Source: Amycolatopsis marina (GTDB taxonomy: Bacteria > Actinomycetota > Actinomycetes > Mycobacteriales > Pseudonocardiaceae). From it: a DNA stretch of 64,000 nt. This document shows, piece after piece, positions 24,860 through 33,138 of this stretch. Position 1 is the stretch's first letter. Every line of letters starts with the position of its first letter. Location of the stretch: the NCBI RefSeq assembly GCF_900111885.1, contig NZ_FOKG01000021.1, positions 1-64,000 of the forward strand. The letters run 5' to 3'. Made by a program: the position numbers and the translations under genes. The notes under the pieces were generated by a model, which worked only from the letters and a program-made list of their open reading frames with translations, had not been told where the DNA came from and made no database searches.

Positions 24860-26197
24860 GTGGCCGAGTTGACCACCCGGACCCGGCTCGGCTATTCGTT
24901 CGGCTCCTTCGTCACCGGTGCGTTCGGCACGGTGCCGGGACTGCTGCTGTTGCCGTACCTGACCGACACGATGGCCGTTCCGGCCGCGCTGGCCGGGGCC
25001 ATCGTGCTGCTGCCGAAGGCCTGGGACGTGCTGTTCAATCCGGTCGCGGGCCGGATCTCCGACGCGGCCCGCCTCAAACACGGCAGCAGGCGGCGTTTCC
25101 TGCTGTACGGCGGAATCGGCGTCGCACTCTGCTTCGCGGCGTTGTTCGCCCATCCCGGCTTCGGATCCGTGTCCGCGGACGCGGCCTACGTCGTGGTGGT
25201 GTTCTTCCTGTGTGCCACCGCGTTCGCGTTCTTCCAGGTCCCCTACAACGCGCTGCCGGCCGAGATTACCGACGTCTACAACGAACGCACCCGGCTGACG
25301 AGCTGGCGGATCGCGGTACTGGCGCTGGCGATCCTGGTCTCCGGTGCTGGTGCTCCGGCGATCACCGACGCCGTCGGCGGGGTGCCCGGCTACCGGGTCA
25401 TGGGCATCGCGGTGGCCGGGCTGATGGTCGCAGGCACCATCGCGGTCTTCTTCGGGCTGCGCGGGGCGTCGGTCGGCGAGTTGCGCGGATCGACCCCCCG
25501 CCTGCGGGAGCTGGTCGCGACCATGCGGGCCTGGAAGCCGTTCCGGTGGCTGCTCGCGGTGTACTTCGTCCAGGCGCTGGGGGTCGGCACGCTGCTCGCG
25601 GGCGTCGTCTACGTGGCGCGGTACGTCCTCGACGACAGCGGGATGCAGTCGCTGCTGTTCGCCGGTTTCGTCGGCCCTGCCCTGCTGGTGATGCCGCTGT
25701 GGAACCGGCTGGGGCAACGGGGCGGGAAGCTGCTCGGGTTCCGCGTCGCGTCCGTGGCGTTCGGTGTCGCCCTGCTGGGGCTGATCGGGGCACGGGTGCT
25801 GCCCGTGCCGGTCGTGTTCGCATTCGTGGCACTGGCAGGCGTGGGATACGCCGGGATCCAGGTGTTCCCGCTGGCGATCCTGCCGGACCTGATCTCGGCG
25901 GAGGAGGAACGAACGGGGGAGACCAGGGCCGGTATCGCCGCCGGGGTCTGGACCGCGGCGGAAACCCTCGGCCTCGCACTCGGACCGGGACTGTTCGGGC
26001 TGGTGCTGACCTTCGGTGGCTACGTGTCCACGGAAGGCTCGACCACGGTGGCCCAACCGGACAGCGCGGTGGCCGCGATCGTACTGGGCTTCTCGGCGAT
26101 CCCCGCGGTGCTGATCCTGCTCGGGATCCCCCTGTTGCGCCGCAGCGTGCTGGACGGAAGCAGGCAGCGAAGTCGAGTGTTGGAGGGCCGGTCATGA
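24860..26197 (+). CDS. MFS transporter of the GPH/MelB type
   Basis: A 445-residue membrane protein with about twelve helices. The N-terminal segment LTTRTRLGYSFGSFVTGAFGTVPGLLLLPYL and the loop LPKAWDVLFNPVAGRISDAARLKHGSRRRFLLYG belong to the glycoside-pentoside-hexuronide:cation symporter group. The substrate is unknown and need not be a sugar. The stop overlaps the start of the next gene (ATGA), so the two products are made together. GAGGAGG precedes GTG 24860. Confidence 0.87.
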   Translation: MAELTTRTRLGYSFGSFVTGAFGTVPGLLLLPYLTDTMAVPAALAGAIVLLPKAWDVLFNPVAGRISDAARLKHGSRRRFLLYGGIGVALCFAALFAHPGFGSVSADAAYVVVVFFLCATAFAFFQVPYNALPAEITDVYNERTRLTSWRIAVLALAILVSGAGAPAITDAVGGVPGYRVMGIAVAGLMVAGTIAVFFGLRGASVGELRGSTPRLRELVATMRAWKPFRWLLAVYFVQALGVGTLLAGVVYVARYVLDDSGMQSLLFAGFVGPALLVMPLWNRLGQRGGKLLGFRVASVAFGVALLGLIGARVLPVPVVFAFVALAGVGYAGIQVFPLAILPDLISAEEERTGETRAGIAAGVWTAAETLGLALGPGLFGLVLTFGGYVSTEGSTTVAQPDSAVAAIVLGFSAIPAVLILLGIPLLRRSVLDGSRQRSRVLEGRS

Positions 26198-27642
26198 CCC
26201 CGCTTCCGCCACACGGCCAGGACGCGTCGGCCGTGCTCGCCGAACTGCGCGAGCGGCGCGCGGGTGATCTGCCGACCCATGGCGGGCGGACGCTGGCCTA
26301 CGTCTACGACAGCGGGCTCGCCGAGATCGACGAGCTGGCCGCGGCCGCGCACGCGTTGGCATCCTCGGCGAACGGGCTCGACCCGACGGCGTTCCCGAGC
26401 CTGGCATCGATGGAGAACGATCTGGTGTCCGCCGCGGCCGGGTTGCTCGGTGGCACGGCCGCGACGGTCGGCTCGGTGACGTCGGGCGGCACGGAGTCCT
26501 GCCTGCTCGCGGTGCTCGCCGCCCGCAACGCCAGACCCGACATCGACCGGCCCTCCCTCGTTCTGCCCGCGACCGCGCACGCAGCGTTCCACAAGGCCGC
26601 CCACTACTTCGGCGTCCGAGCGGTCACGGTGCCGGTGGACCCGCGCACCTTCCGTGCCGACCCTGCGGCCATGGCCGCCGCCGTGGGCCCCGACACCGTC
26701 CTGGTCGTCGCGAGCGCGCCGTCCTACGCGCATGGCGTCGTGGATCCGCTCGCCCCGATCGCCGCCGCGGCGGCGCAGCGCGGTGTCCGGATGCATGTGG
26801 ACGCCTGTATCGGCGGTTGGGTGCTGCCGTACCTGCGCAGGCTCGGGGCCGACGTGCCCGACTTCGGCTTCGGCGTCGAGGGCGTCACGAGCATCTCGGT
26901 GGATCTGCACAAGTACGCGTACTGTCCGAAGGGCGTTTCCGTGCTGCTGCACGCCGACGCGGACCTGCGGCGCGCCCAGTACTTCGCCAGCGCGGACTGG
27001 CCGGGCTACACGATGCTCAACACGACGTTGCAGTCCACCCGTTCCGGCGGCCCGCTCGCCGCGGCGTGGGCGGTCCTGCGACACATCGGCGACGACGGCT
27101 ACCTCGGTCTCGCCGAGCGCACGGCGAAAGCGACGGCGACGCTGCGCAGCGGTATCGAGCAGGTGCCGGGACTGCGGATCCTCGGCGACCCGGACGCCAC
27201 GTTGCTGGCCGTGACGACCGAGGAGGCCGCGGGCTTCGACGTGTTCACCGTGGCCGACGAGATGCGGGTACGCGGCTGGTACGTGCAGCCGCAGTTCGCA
27301 CACGCGTCATCCCCGGTGAACCTGCACCTCACGGTCACCGCGGCGAACCGGGGCAATGAACAGCGGTTCCTCGACGACCTGCGTGCCGCTGTCGACGCCG
27401 CCCGCTCCGCCGGGCCGGTCACCATCGACGACGGCCTGGTCGCGTTGCTGGCCGAACTCGATCCGGAGCAGCTGACCGGAGAGCAGTTCGCGGGCCTGCT
27501 GGCCGGTGCGGGACTTGGCCCCGGCGGGGGACTGCCGGAACGGATGGCGGAGATCAACGCGCTGCTGAGCGTCGCACCACCCGGGTTGCGCGAGCGGCTG
27601 CTGCTGGAGTTCCTCGGCCTGCTCTACCGGCCGGAGGAGTGA
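26194..27642 (+). CDS. PLP-dependent carboxy-lyase family protein (sphingosine-1-phosphate-lyase-like)
   Basis: A 482-residue fold-type I PLP enzyme. The cofactor segment is TSGGTESCLLAVLAAR, the aspartate is in MHVDACIGGWVLPY, and the Schiff-base lysine is in SVDLHKYAYCPKGVSV. It resembles sphingosine-1-phosphate lyases and bacterial relatives that act on amino acids or phospho-amino alcohols. The C-terminal 60 residues form a helical extension. Translational coupling to the transporter suggests that the transporter handles its substrate or product. The real substrate is unknown. Confidence 0.85.
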   Translation: MTPLPPHGQDASAVLAELRERRAGDLPTHGGRTLAYVYDSGLAEIDELAAAAHALASSANGLDPTAFPSLASMENDLVSAAAGLLGGTAATVGSVTSGGTESCLLAVLAARNARPDIDRPSLVLPATAHAAFHKAAHYFGVRAVTVPVDPRTFRADPAAMAAAVGPDTVLVVASAPSYAHGVVDPLAPIAAAAAQRGVRMHVDACIGGWVLPYLRRLGADVPDFGFGVEGVTSISVDLHKYAYCPKGVSVLLHADADLRRAQYFASADWPGYTMLNTTLQSTRSGGPLAAAWAVLRHIGDDGYLGLAERTAKATATLRSGIEQVPGLRILGDPDATLLAVTTEEAAGFDVFTVADEMRVRGWYVQPQFAHASSPVNLHLTVTAANRGNEQRFLDDLRAAVDAARSAGPVTIDDGLVALLAELDPEQLTGEQFAGLLAGAGLGPGGGLPERMAEINALLSVAPPGLRERLLLEFLGLLYRPEE

Positions 27643-27681
27643 CATCGGTTCAGGGGTTGGTACTACCGAGGAGGACATCTG

Positions 27682-28245
27682 ATGCGCAGCGTGACCTATT
27701 CGATGAACGTCTCACTTGACGGCTACATCGTGGGCCCTGACGGCGAATTCAACTGGACGGCGCCCGACGAGGAGGTCTTCCGCTTCACCACCGACGAGAC
27801 TCGGGAGGTCGGCGTATACCTGTTGGGACGACGACTGTACGAGACGATGTTGTACTGGGAGACCGTCGACCAAAATCCGTCGCTCGACTTCTCAACGCTC
27901 GAGTGGGCCGCGATCTGGAAGCCGCTTCCCAAAGTGGTGTTCTCCACCACGCTGTCGGCGGTGCAGGGCAATGCCCGGCTGGCCTCCGGCGGTCTGGCTG
28001 AGGAGATCGAGCGATTGCGGGCCGAGCCGGGGGAGGGCGACATCGCGATCGGCGGTGCGACTCTCGCCGCCGAGGCTGCCGCGTTGGGTCTGATCGACGA
28101 GTACCGGGCCAAGGTCCATCCGGTGCTGGTTGGCGGTGGCGTTCCGTTCTTTCCTCAGCGCGAGCGCCGGGTGGATCTCGAACTCGTCGAGACCCGCACC
28201 TTCAACTCGAAAGTCGTCTACCTCCGCTACCGCGTGGCGCGCTAG
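27682..28245 (+). CDS. Dihydrofolate-reductase-like / RibD C-terminal domain protein
   Basis: A 187-residue protein of the RibD C-terminal (DHFR-like) superfamily. It begins VTYSMNVSLDGYIVGPDGEF, contains YLLGRRLYETM, and has the nucleotide-binding segment GEGDIAIGGATLAAEAAALGLIDEYRAKVHPVLVGGG. These stand-alone proteins probably reduce an unknown substrate with NADPH or F420. AGGAGG precedes the ATG. The end overlaps the convergent HNH gene by 44 bp. Confidence 0.88.
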   Translation: MRSVTYSMNVSLDGYIVGPDGEFNWTAPDEEVFRFTTDETREVGVYLLGRRLYETMLYWETVDQNPSLDFSTLEWAAIWKPLPKVVFSTTLSAVQGNARLASGGLAEEIERLRAEPGEGDIAIGGATLAAEAAALGLIDEYRAKVHPVLVGGGVPFFPQRERRVDLELVETRTFNSKVVYLRYRVAR

Positions 28246-29596
28246 CCGGGGTTGGGTGTGGGGCGTGTGGTCGTGGTCGGGGTATGTCCGGTGTGGACTG
28301 TGCGGGTTTTGGTTCGGTGATCGGCTGGATGGTTTTGGTGTAGGTGCGTCCGGTGGGGGTGGTGATGGTTGACGTCCCGCTGCCGGGATGGTGTGTGAGT
28401 GTCCAGCCGGGTTGGTCTTTGCGGTAGTGGTCTCGTTCGCATTTGGCGCCGCCGTTGGTGTCGGAGGTGATTCCGAGATCGCCCCACTCCTGCAGGTGGT
28501 CGAAGTCGCACCGCTGCGCCGGGCGGTGACAGCCGGGTGTGGCGCACTCGCGGTCGCGGGCGGCGACGAAGTCGCGCAGGAACGCCGACGGTCTTCGACG
28601 GGTGCGTCCGAGGTCGCGCACCGCACCCGATGCCGGGTCGGTGAGGACCTTGCGGATCATGCTGTTCGGGTTGGTCATGATCTCCCGCGCGATGGCCGCT
28701 GGGAGGGGACCATAGCCGGCGAGTTCGCAGCCGGTGTCGGACATGGTCAGGGCGGTGTCGATGGGCATGTGCAGGAACACCACCGCGGCTGCTCGGGGTG
28801 CTCCGGCACCGGGATCCTGGCCGAGCAGCAGCGCGGCATACACGTCCGCGCGGAGTTGTTCCAGGCTCCTGTGGTCCCCGCCGTTGCGTAGTCGTCGCGC
28901 CATGGCGTCGACCCGGGCATATGCCGAGGCCGCCACCTCGGCGGGGAGATCCGCCGACAGGGTCGCCATGCCGTTGTCCTGCGGCGTCAGCACCACCTTG
29001 CGGCCCGCACGGGCTTTGCGGGCCCGGGTACTCTGCCCGTCGGGGTCGACGTTCTCCACCAAACGCCGAGTCGCGCGAACCAAGGAATACGGGTCGGTGA
29101 ACTGTAGCCGCCCCGACACGAGTTTCGCCGCGAGCAACTCGTCCACCTGGCGGGCCTGTGAGTTGTCGAGCATCGCGGTCGCCTCGACAATCTTCCCGGC
29201 CGGAAAGCCCTCGATGTCCCCGGCGTCCATCGCTGCCAACAACAGTGGCATCCGGTGCACCAGATCGGTGCCCCGGGCGATCCGGGTCGCGGCGGCGGTC
29301 TCGGAGATCCGTGCCTCCAGCGCCACTTCCTTCGCCACCGACGAATCCCGGCCCCGCACGGCGGCCAGGCGGGCCACCGCCCGCGCCTCGGCGGCGTCCG
29401 CCCGCGCCCGCAACCGTCGCGCGGCGGCCACCGCCTCCACCGCACCATCGGCATCCAACACGGCGAAGTCCTCAGCGGTACAGGTCAACAACCGCCGGTC
29501 GGCCCACTGCTGCTCGGTCAACGGCACCGGACGCACGAGATCAGCGGGCAGGAACAGAGCCCCCGCCACGCTGCTGACCTCGACGAATGCCGTCAT
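28202..29596 (-). CDS. DUF222 / HNH endonuclease domain protein (13E12-repeat family type)
   Basis: A 464-residue protein with an N-terminal helical DUF222 domain (about residues 40-330) and an HNH nuclease domain (about 355-410). The nuclease motif is CATPGCHRPAQRCDFDHLQ, then NGGAKCERDH: two zinc-binding cysteine pairs, the DH pair, Asn and final His. The last 50 residues are Pro/Thr-rich and basic. The family is the actinobacterial 13E12-repeat type, often SOS-regulated in mycobacteria. A LexA box and a leaderless promoter lie directly upstream. Codon use drifts from G-ending early to C-ending late, unlike its neighbours. Confidence 0.9.
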   Translation of the reverse strand: MTAFVEVSSVAGALFLPADLVRPVPLTEQQWADRRLLTCTAEDFAVLDADGAVEAVAAARRLRARADAAEARAVARLAAVRGRDSSVAKEVALEARISETAAATRIARGTDLVHRMPLLLAAMDAGDIEGFPAGKIVEATAMLDNSQARQVDELLAAKLVSGRLQFTDPYSLVRATRRLVENVDPDGQSTRARKARAGRKVVLTPQDNGMATLSADLPAEVAASAYARVDAMARRLRNGGDHRSLEQLRADVYAALLLGQDPGAGAPRAAAVVFLHMPIDTALTMSDTGCELAGYGPLPAAIAREIMTNPNSMIRKVLTDPASGAVRDLGRTRRRPSAFLRDFVAARDRECATPGCHRPAQRCDFDHLQEWGDLGITSDTNGGAKCERDHYRKDQPGWTLTHHPGSGTSTITTPTGRTYTKTIQPITEPKPAQSTPDIPRPRPHAPHPTPASAPRGSGGRRLSS

Positions 29597-29601
29597 AGGG
29601 C

Positions 29602-29624
29602 AATTCTATCGAACAAATGTTCTA
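29602..29624 (-). promoter_or_regulatory. LexA (SOS) box and leaderless -10 before the HNH gene
   Basis: TCGAACAAATGTTCTA (29609-29624) matches the actinobacterial SOS box TCGAAC-N4-GTTCGA at 11 of 12 fixed bases. On the minus strand it is followed at once by a -10 TAGAAT (29602-29607), then six bases and the ATG, so the transcript would start at the start codon. Confidence 0.85.
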
Positions 29625-29896
29625 GCATGGTGGCGCGGGTGTCGAACCACCCGAAGGAGAACAACAGTCAGGAACCCGACAACTGACAGTGACGGTCCAT
29701 CGGCATGAGTACGTTCCAGGGCGAAGGTGGCAAACGCGGCTAGGGCACCGTGCCGGTTCGCCACTCGTCTCCGGAGTCGGCCAGGCCTGGGCTGGCAGGA
29801 GGCACTCAGACTCCCGCAAACCCGAACGCATCCATGCGCGAACCCGCATGGGTGAATACCCCTGCCCGATGCCCGGCCCGGTGTTAGCTTCCGGCC

Positions 29897-30199
29897 ATGA
29901 CCTCAACGACCGCGCACCAGCAGCACATCGACCACGACCACGCGCACGGCGAGGGGTGCGGACACGTGGCGGTCCCGCACGGCGACCACGTCGACTACGC
30001 GCACGACGGCCACCTGCACCGGGTGCACGACGATCACGTCGACGAGTGCGAGCCCTCCGGGCACACCACACACGACAGTCACGAGCACACCCACGGGGAG
30101 GGGTGTGGGCATGTGGCGGTGCCCCACGGGAGCCACGTCGACTACGTCCACGACGGGCACCGCCACGCCTCACACGGCGACCACTACGACGAGCACTGA
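29897..30199 (+). CDS. Histidine-rich metal-binding protein with two repeats
   Basis: A 100-residue protein with 27 histidines and no signal peptide or membrane helix. Two copies of a module reading HGEGCGHVAVPHG-x-HVDY-x-HDGH-x-H sit at about residues 16-42 and 66-92, each with one cysteine. The composition points to zinc (or nickel/copper) buffering in the cytoplasm. It converges on the COG0523 GTPase gene with a 16-bp overlap, beside the zinc-starvation ribosomal genes. A -10-like TAGCTT (29885-29890) six bases before the ATG suggests leaderless mRNA. I see no Zur box before it. Confidence 0.8.
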   Translation: MTSTTAHQQHIDHDHAHGEGCGHVAVPHGDHVDYAHDGHLHRVHDDHVDECEPSGHTTHDSHEHTHGEGCGHVAVPHGSHVDYVHDGHRHASHGDHYDEH

Positions 30200-31365
30200 A
30201 TCCCGCCTCCCGCCGCAACAGCGGACACGACCGCTTCGTCGTGATCATGGACGTGCACGACGTCCCACTCCGGGAACGGGTCGGCCGCTGCCCGCCAGTC
30301 CATTCCGGACTCGGCCTCGGTGAGCAGGCAGCCATCGAGCTCCGCCCGCAACGCGGGGGCGTCGAGCCGCGTCCCGATGAAGACCAACTCCTGGAGGGTG
30401 GTCCCGCCGGCGCCCTGTGGCTCGAACCTCGCAACCGAACCCGCCTGTGACCACAACCCGGTCACCGACGGCCGCGTCGCCAGGGTGAAGAACCCCTTCG
30501 AACGCAGGACAGTGCCGAACGCACCTGAGTCGAGCCGGGACGACACGAACTCCCACAGCCTGCCCGGATGGAAGTAACGCCCGTCGCGGAAGACCAGGCT
30601 GGAAATGCCGTACTCCTCGGTTTCCGGCACGTGGTCGCCGTTCAGTTCGGCGACCCAGCCCGCGGCCTCCTGTGCCCGCAGGACGTCGTACCGGCCCGTT
30701 CCGAGCAGACGGTCCTGTGGGACCCGCCCGAACGTGCTGTGCACGACCTCCGCCGCCGGGTTCAGCCTGCGCAGTGTCGCGGTCAGCCGATCCAGTTCGG
30801 CCGGGCCGATCAGGTCGGTCTTGTTCACCAGCAGCACGTCGGCGAACTCGATCTGGTCCATCAGCAGGTCGCTGACCGTCCGCTCGTCCCCGTCGTACTG
30901 GTCGAGGCCGCGCTCGGTGAGCGCGTCTCCCGCGGCGAGTTCCCTGCCGAAGTTCGCCGCGTCCACAACCGTGACCATCGTGTCCAGTCGTGCGTCCGGC
31001 AGGAGGACCACGCCGTCGTCCCCGGCGAAGGAGAACGTCGCCGCGACCGGCATGGGTTCGGAGATCCCACTCGACTCGATGAGCAGGTAGTCGAACCGGT
31101 CCTGGTCGCACAGCCGGGCGACTTCGGCGAGCAGGTCGTCCCGCAACGTGCAGCAGATGCAGCCGTTGGTGAGTTCGACAAGCCGCTCCTCGGTCCGCGA
31201 GAGTTCGCTGCCGTCGCGGACCAGGGCCGCGTCGATGTTGACCTCACTCATGTCGTTCACGATGACCGCGACACGCAGACCCTCCCGGCCGGCCAGCACC
31301 TCGTTGAGGACGGTGGTCTTGCCGGCGCCGAGGAAGCCGGACAGCACCGTGACGGGCAGCGTCAC
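30184..31365 (-). CDS. COG0523 GTPase, putative zinc metallochaperone (ZigA/YciC-like)
   Basis: A 393-residue G3E-family GTPase. All nucleotide motifs are intact: Walker A SGFLGAGKTTVLNEVL, the metal motif CICC in LTNGCICCTLRDDLL, the ESSG switch, and NKTD in VLLVNKTDLIG. The C-terminal CobW domain ends with a histidine cluster (VVHVHDHDEAV). Such proteins deliver zinc to client enzymes under zinc shortage. It is the last gene of the Zur-side operon mrf-like/rpmE/rpmF/this gene, with its start overlapping rpmF by 4 bp. Confidence 0.9.
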   Translation of the reverse strand: MTLPVTVLSGFLGAGKTTVLNEVLAGREGLRVAVIVNDMSEVNIDAALVRDGSELSRTEERLVELTNGCICCTLRDDLLAEVARLCDQDRFDYLLIESSGISEPMPVAATFSFAGDDGVVLLPDARLDTMVTVVDAANFGRELAAGDALTERGLDQYDGDERTVSDLLMDQIEFADVLLVNKTDLIGPAELDRLTATLRRLNPAAEVVHSTFGRVPQDRLLGTGRYDVLRAQEAAGWVAELNGDHVPETEEYGISSLVFRDGRYFHPGRLWEFVSSRLDSGAFGTVLRSKGFFTLATRPSVTGLWSQAGSVARFEPQGAGGTTLQELVFIGTRLDAPALRAELDGCLLTEAESGMDWRAAADPFPEWDVVHVHDHDEAVVSAVAAGGGIQCSS

Positions 31366-31526
31366 CGGTCCCGCTCGAACCGATGGAAGTGCTTGATCAG
31401 CGACCTCGGCACGAGTTTGCGTTCGCCGTCAACGGTGATCGGCACCAGATCGGGCGCGGACGCCTTCCACTGCGACCGGCGCGACCGGGTGTTGCCGCGC
31501 GACATCCTGCGCTTGGGCACGGCCAT
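31362..31526 (-). CDS. rpmF: Ribosomal protein bL32, zinc-free form
   Basis: A 54-residue L32. It starts AVPKRRMSRGNTRSRRSQWK as usual, but the four zinc cysteines are gone. The second half (VPITVDGERKLVPRSLIKHFHRFERDR) replaces the ribbon. It should substitute for the zinc-containing L32 when zinc is scarce. It is packed between rpmE and the GTPase gene with 1- and 4-bp overlaps. Confidence 0.92.
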   Translation of the reverse strand: MAVPKRRMSRGNTRSRRSQWKASAPDLVPITVDGERKLVPRSLIKHFHRFERDR

Positions 31527-31792
31527 CAGTTGTTCCCTCCCCGGCCCGCGCGCTGCCCGTAACGGCGGTGGAACTTCTCGACCTGGCCCGCGGTGTCCAT
31601 CACGCGGCGGGTACCGGTCCAGAAGGGGTGCGACGCGGAGCTGACGTCGACCTGGATGAGCGGGTAGGTGTTGCCGTCCTCCCATTCGATCGTGCGTTCG
31701 GAGGTGATGGTCGACCGGGTGAGGAACGCATCTCCTGTGGAGGAGTCCTGGAACACCACGGGGTGGTAGTCGGGGTGGATGCCGGGTTTCAT
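31526..31792 (-). CDS. rpmE2: Ribosomal protein bL31 type B, zinc-free form
   Basis: An 88-residue type B L31. MKPGIHPDYHPVVFQDSSTGDAF and SASHPFWTGTRRVMDTAGQVEKFHRRYG are diagnostic, and no cysteine is present, unlike the zinc-ribbon L31. Under zinc limitation this form replaces the zinc form and frees its metal. It overlaps the Mrf-like gene upstream (ATGA) and abuts rpmF downstream. Confidence 0.95.
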   Translation of the reverse strand: MKPGIHPDYHPVVFQDSSTGDAFLTRSTITSERTIEWEDGNTYPLIQVDVSSASHPFWTGTRRVMDTAGQVEKFHRRYGQRAGRGGNN

Positions 31793-33042
31793 CGTGTGTC
31801 GTCCTTTCGTGGTTGGGCACTCACGTCGTGTCGGTCGGGGGAGACCTCGGTGTCGTCGCAGGGTTCCTCGTGCCAGGAACCGAACGGATCGGGATAGTGC
31901 CGCCAGGCCGCGCGGCCCTCGGCGAGTTCGGCGTCGGTGAGCAGAGCGCCGCGCAGGGCCGCCTCGATCTCCTCGGGCGTCGCCTGATGGGTGAGCACGA
32001 CGAGTTCCTGTGCCCGGTCGCCGAAGTCGGGGTGCCAGCGCAGGGAGGCCATCGTCCTGCGCTCGGGCGACACCTCGTCCCACGCCGGCCCCTCCGGGGA
32101 ATCCAGCCAGGGACCGGCGTGCCCGATACCGAGCCCGCCGCCTGCCGACTCGATCCAGAAGGCGACATCGGGCTGACTCGCGACCCATGCCCTGCCCCTG
32201 GTCCGCACGACCCCGTCGAGCAGGACGTCGATGGCGTCGTGCAGCCGGTCCGGGTGGAACGGGCGGCGCGCGGTGAAGGTGAGCAGCTCGACACCGCAGT
32301 CCGGGACCAAGGGTGGTTCGCCGGTGAGCAGCGGGCCGTGCATGTCGGTGACCTCGCCACGCCGGGCCGCGGCCGGGATCGACGCCCGCAGCGCCGCGGA
32401 GTCGAGGCCGGACAGCTCGACCCTGGCCGCTGCGGGGGCGACGCGGTCGAGCACGGCGCCGGTCTTCGCTTCGGTCCAGGCGTCGGCGGCCCCGCCCGTG
32501 AGCACCAGGACGTCGGCGAACTCGACCTGGGACAGCGCGACCTGGGCGACGGTCCGCTCGTCCTCCGGACTGGCGCGCAGACCGCGTTCCTCGAGGATGT
32601 CCTCACCCGTGGCGTCGGCGAACCAGGTGCTCCTGTCGACCACGGTGACCACGGCCTCGAGATCGACGTCGGTGATCACGGGCTGGTCGCCGACCAGCAC
32701 GTTGTGCAGCGCCCAGCTCACGGGCTCGGGCTCCATCGCCTCGTCGAGGCGGACCACGATCCGCTCGACCTCGGGCATCCGGCTGAGTCTGCGCAGCAGG
32801 GGGAGCAAATCCTCCCGCAGGGTGCAGGACACGCACCCGTGCGCGAGTTCGAGGGCGCTGAGCTGGTCGCGGGCGCCGAGCTGCAACCTCCGCCGGACCA
32901 CGCCGGAGGTGATGTGGCGCAGGTCGTGGTGCACCACCGCCGTACCCGGCTCGTGAGCGCGGAGGGTGTCCGCGAGCTGCGAGCCCGGCCCGGGGGAGAG
33001 GCCGCTGATGAGCAGGAGTGGCACACGGGGACGTTCTGACAC
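31789..33042 (-). CDS. Degenerate COG0523 (CobW-like) protein, Mrf-like
   Basis: A 417-residue G3E-fold protein whose nucleotide site has decayed. Walker A reads SGLSPGPGSQLADTL, without the GK(T/S), and the NKxD box is replaced by VLVLTGGAADAW. The cysteine motif is CVSC in AHGCVSCTLREDLL. In mycobacteria, Mrf is a COG0523-family protein encoded with zinc-free ribosomal genes and recruits the hibernation factor Mpy to ribosomes under zinc starvation. Family, operon company and Zur-type control fit that role here, but orthology is inferred. GTG 33042 with GGAG upstream is used rather than the frame through the Zur box. Confidence 0.75.
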   Translation of the reverse strand: MSERPRVPLLLISGLSPGPGSQLADTLRAHEPGTAVVHHDLRHITSGVVRRRLQLGARDQLSALELAHGCVSCTLREDLLPLLRRLSRMPEVERIVVRLDEAMEPEPVSWALHNVLVGDQPVITDVDLEAVVTVVDRSTWFADATGEDILEERGLRASPEDERTVAQVALSQVEFADVLVLTGGAADAWTEAKTGAVLDRVAPAAARVELSGLDSAALRASIPAAARRGEVTDMHGPLLTGEPPLVPDCGVELLTFTARRPFHPDRLHDAIDVLLDGVVRTRGRAWVASQPDVAFWIESAGGGLGIGHAGPWLDSPEGPAWDEVSPERRTMASLRWHPDFGDRAQELVVLTHQATPEEIEAALRGALLTDAELAEGRAAWRHYPDPFGSWHEEPCDDTEVSPDRHDVSAQPRKDDTR

Positions 33043-33104
33043 GAGAGCTCCACTGGACCCGGTCGGGTCATCGATCGCTGGTACGGACAGCTGTGTACAG
33101 TAGA

Positions 33105-33119
33105 TGAAAATGACATTCA
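33105..33119. promoter_or_regulatory. Zur box between the two zinc-starvation operons
   Basis: TGAAAATGACATTCA resembles the actinobacterial Zur consensus (TGAAAATGATTTTCA type). Five of seven pairs between the arms are complementary. It is AT-rich in a GC-rich gap and lies between the divergent Mrf-like and rpmB genes, so one site can repress both operons when zinc is plentiful. Confidence 0.85.
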
Positions 33120-33138
33120 ATACCAATTAGGAGGGCGT

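Noticed and set aside
26194..27642. Treating the PLP enzyme as the missing EgtE
   Set aside because: It belongs to the sphingosine-phosphate-lyase/carboxy-lyase branch, not the EgtE C-S lyase branch, and lies 25 kb from the egt operon.
28130..28372. Short plus-strand frame after the DHFR-like gene
   Set aside because: Opposite strand of the C-biased HNH tail; the G/V/W-rich peptide is a composition artefact.
29622..30434. 270-codon minus-strand open frame over the SOS box and His-rich gene
   Set aside because: It runs through a promoter and opposite two better genes; the sequence is Arg/Ser-rich noise.
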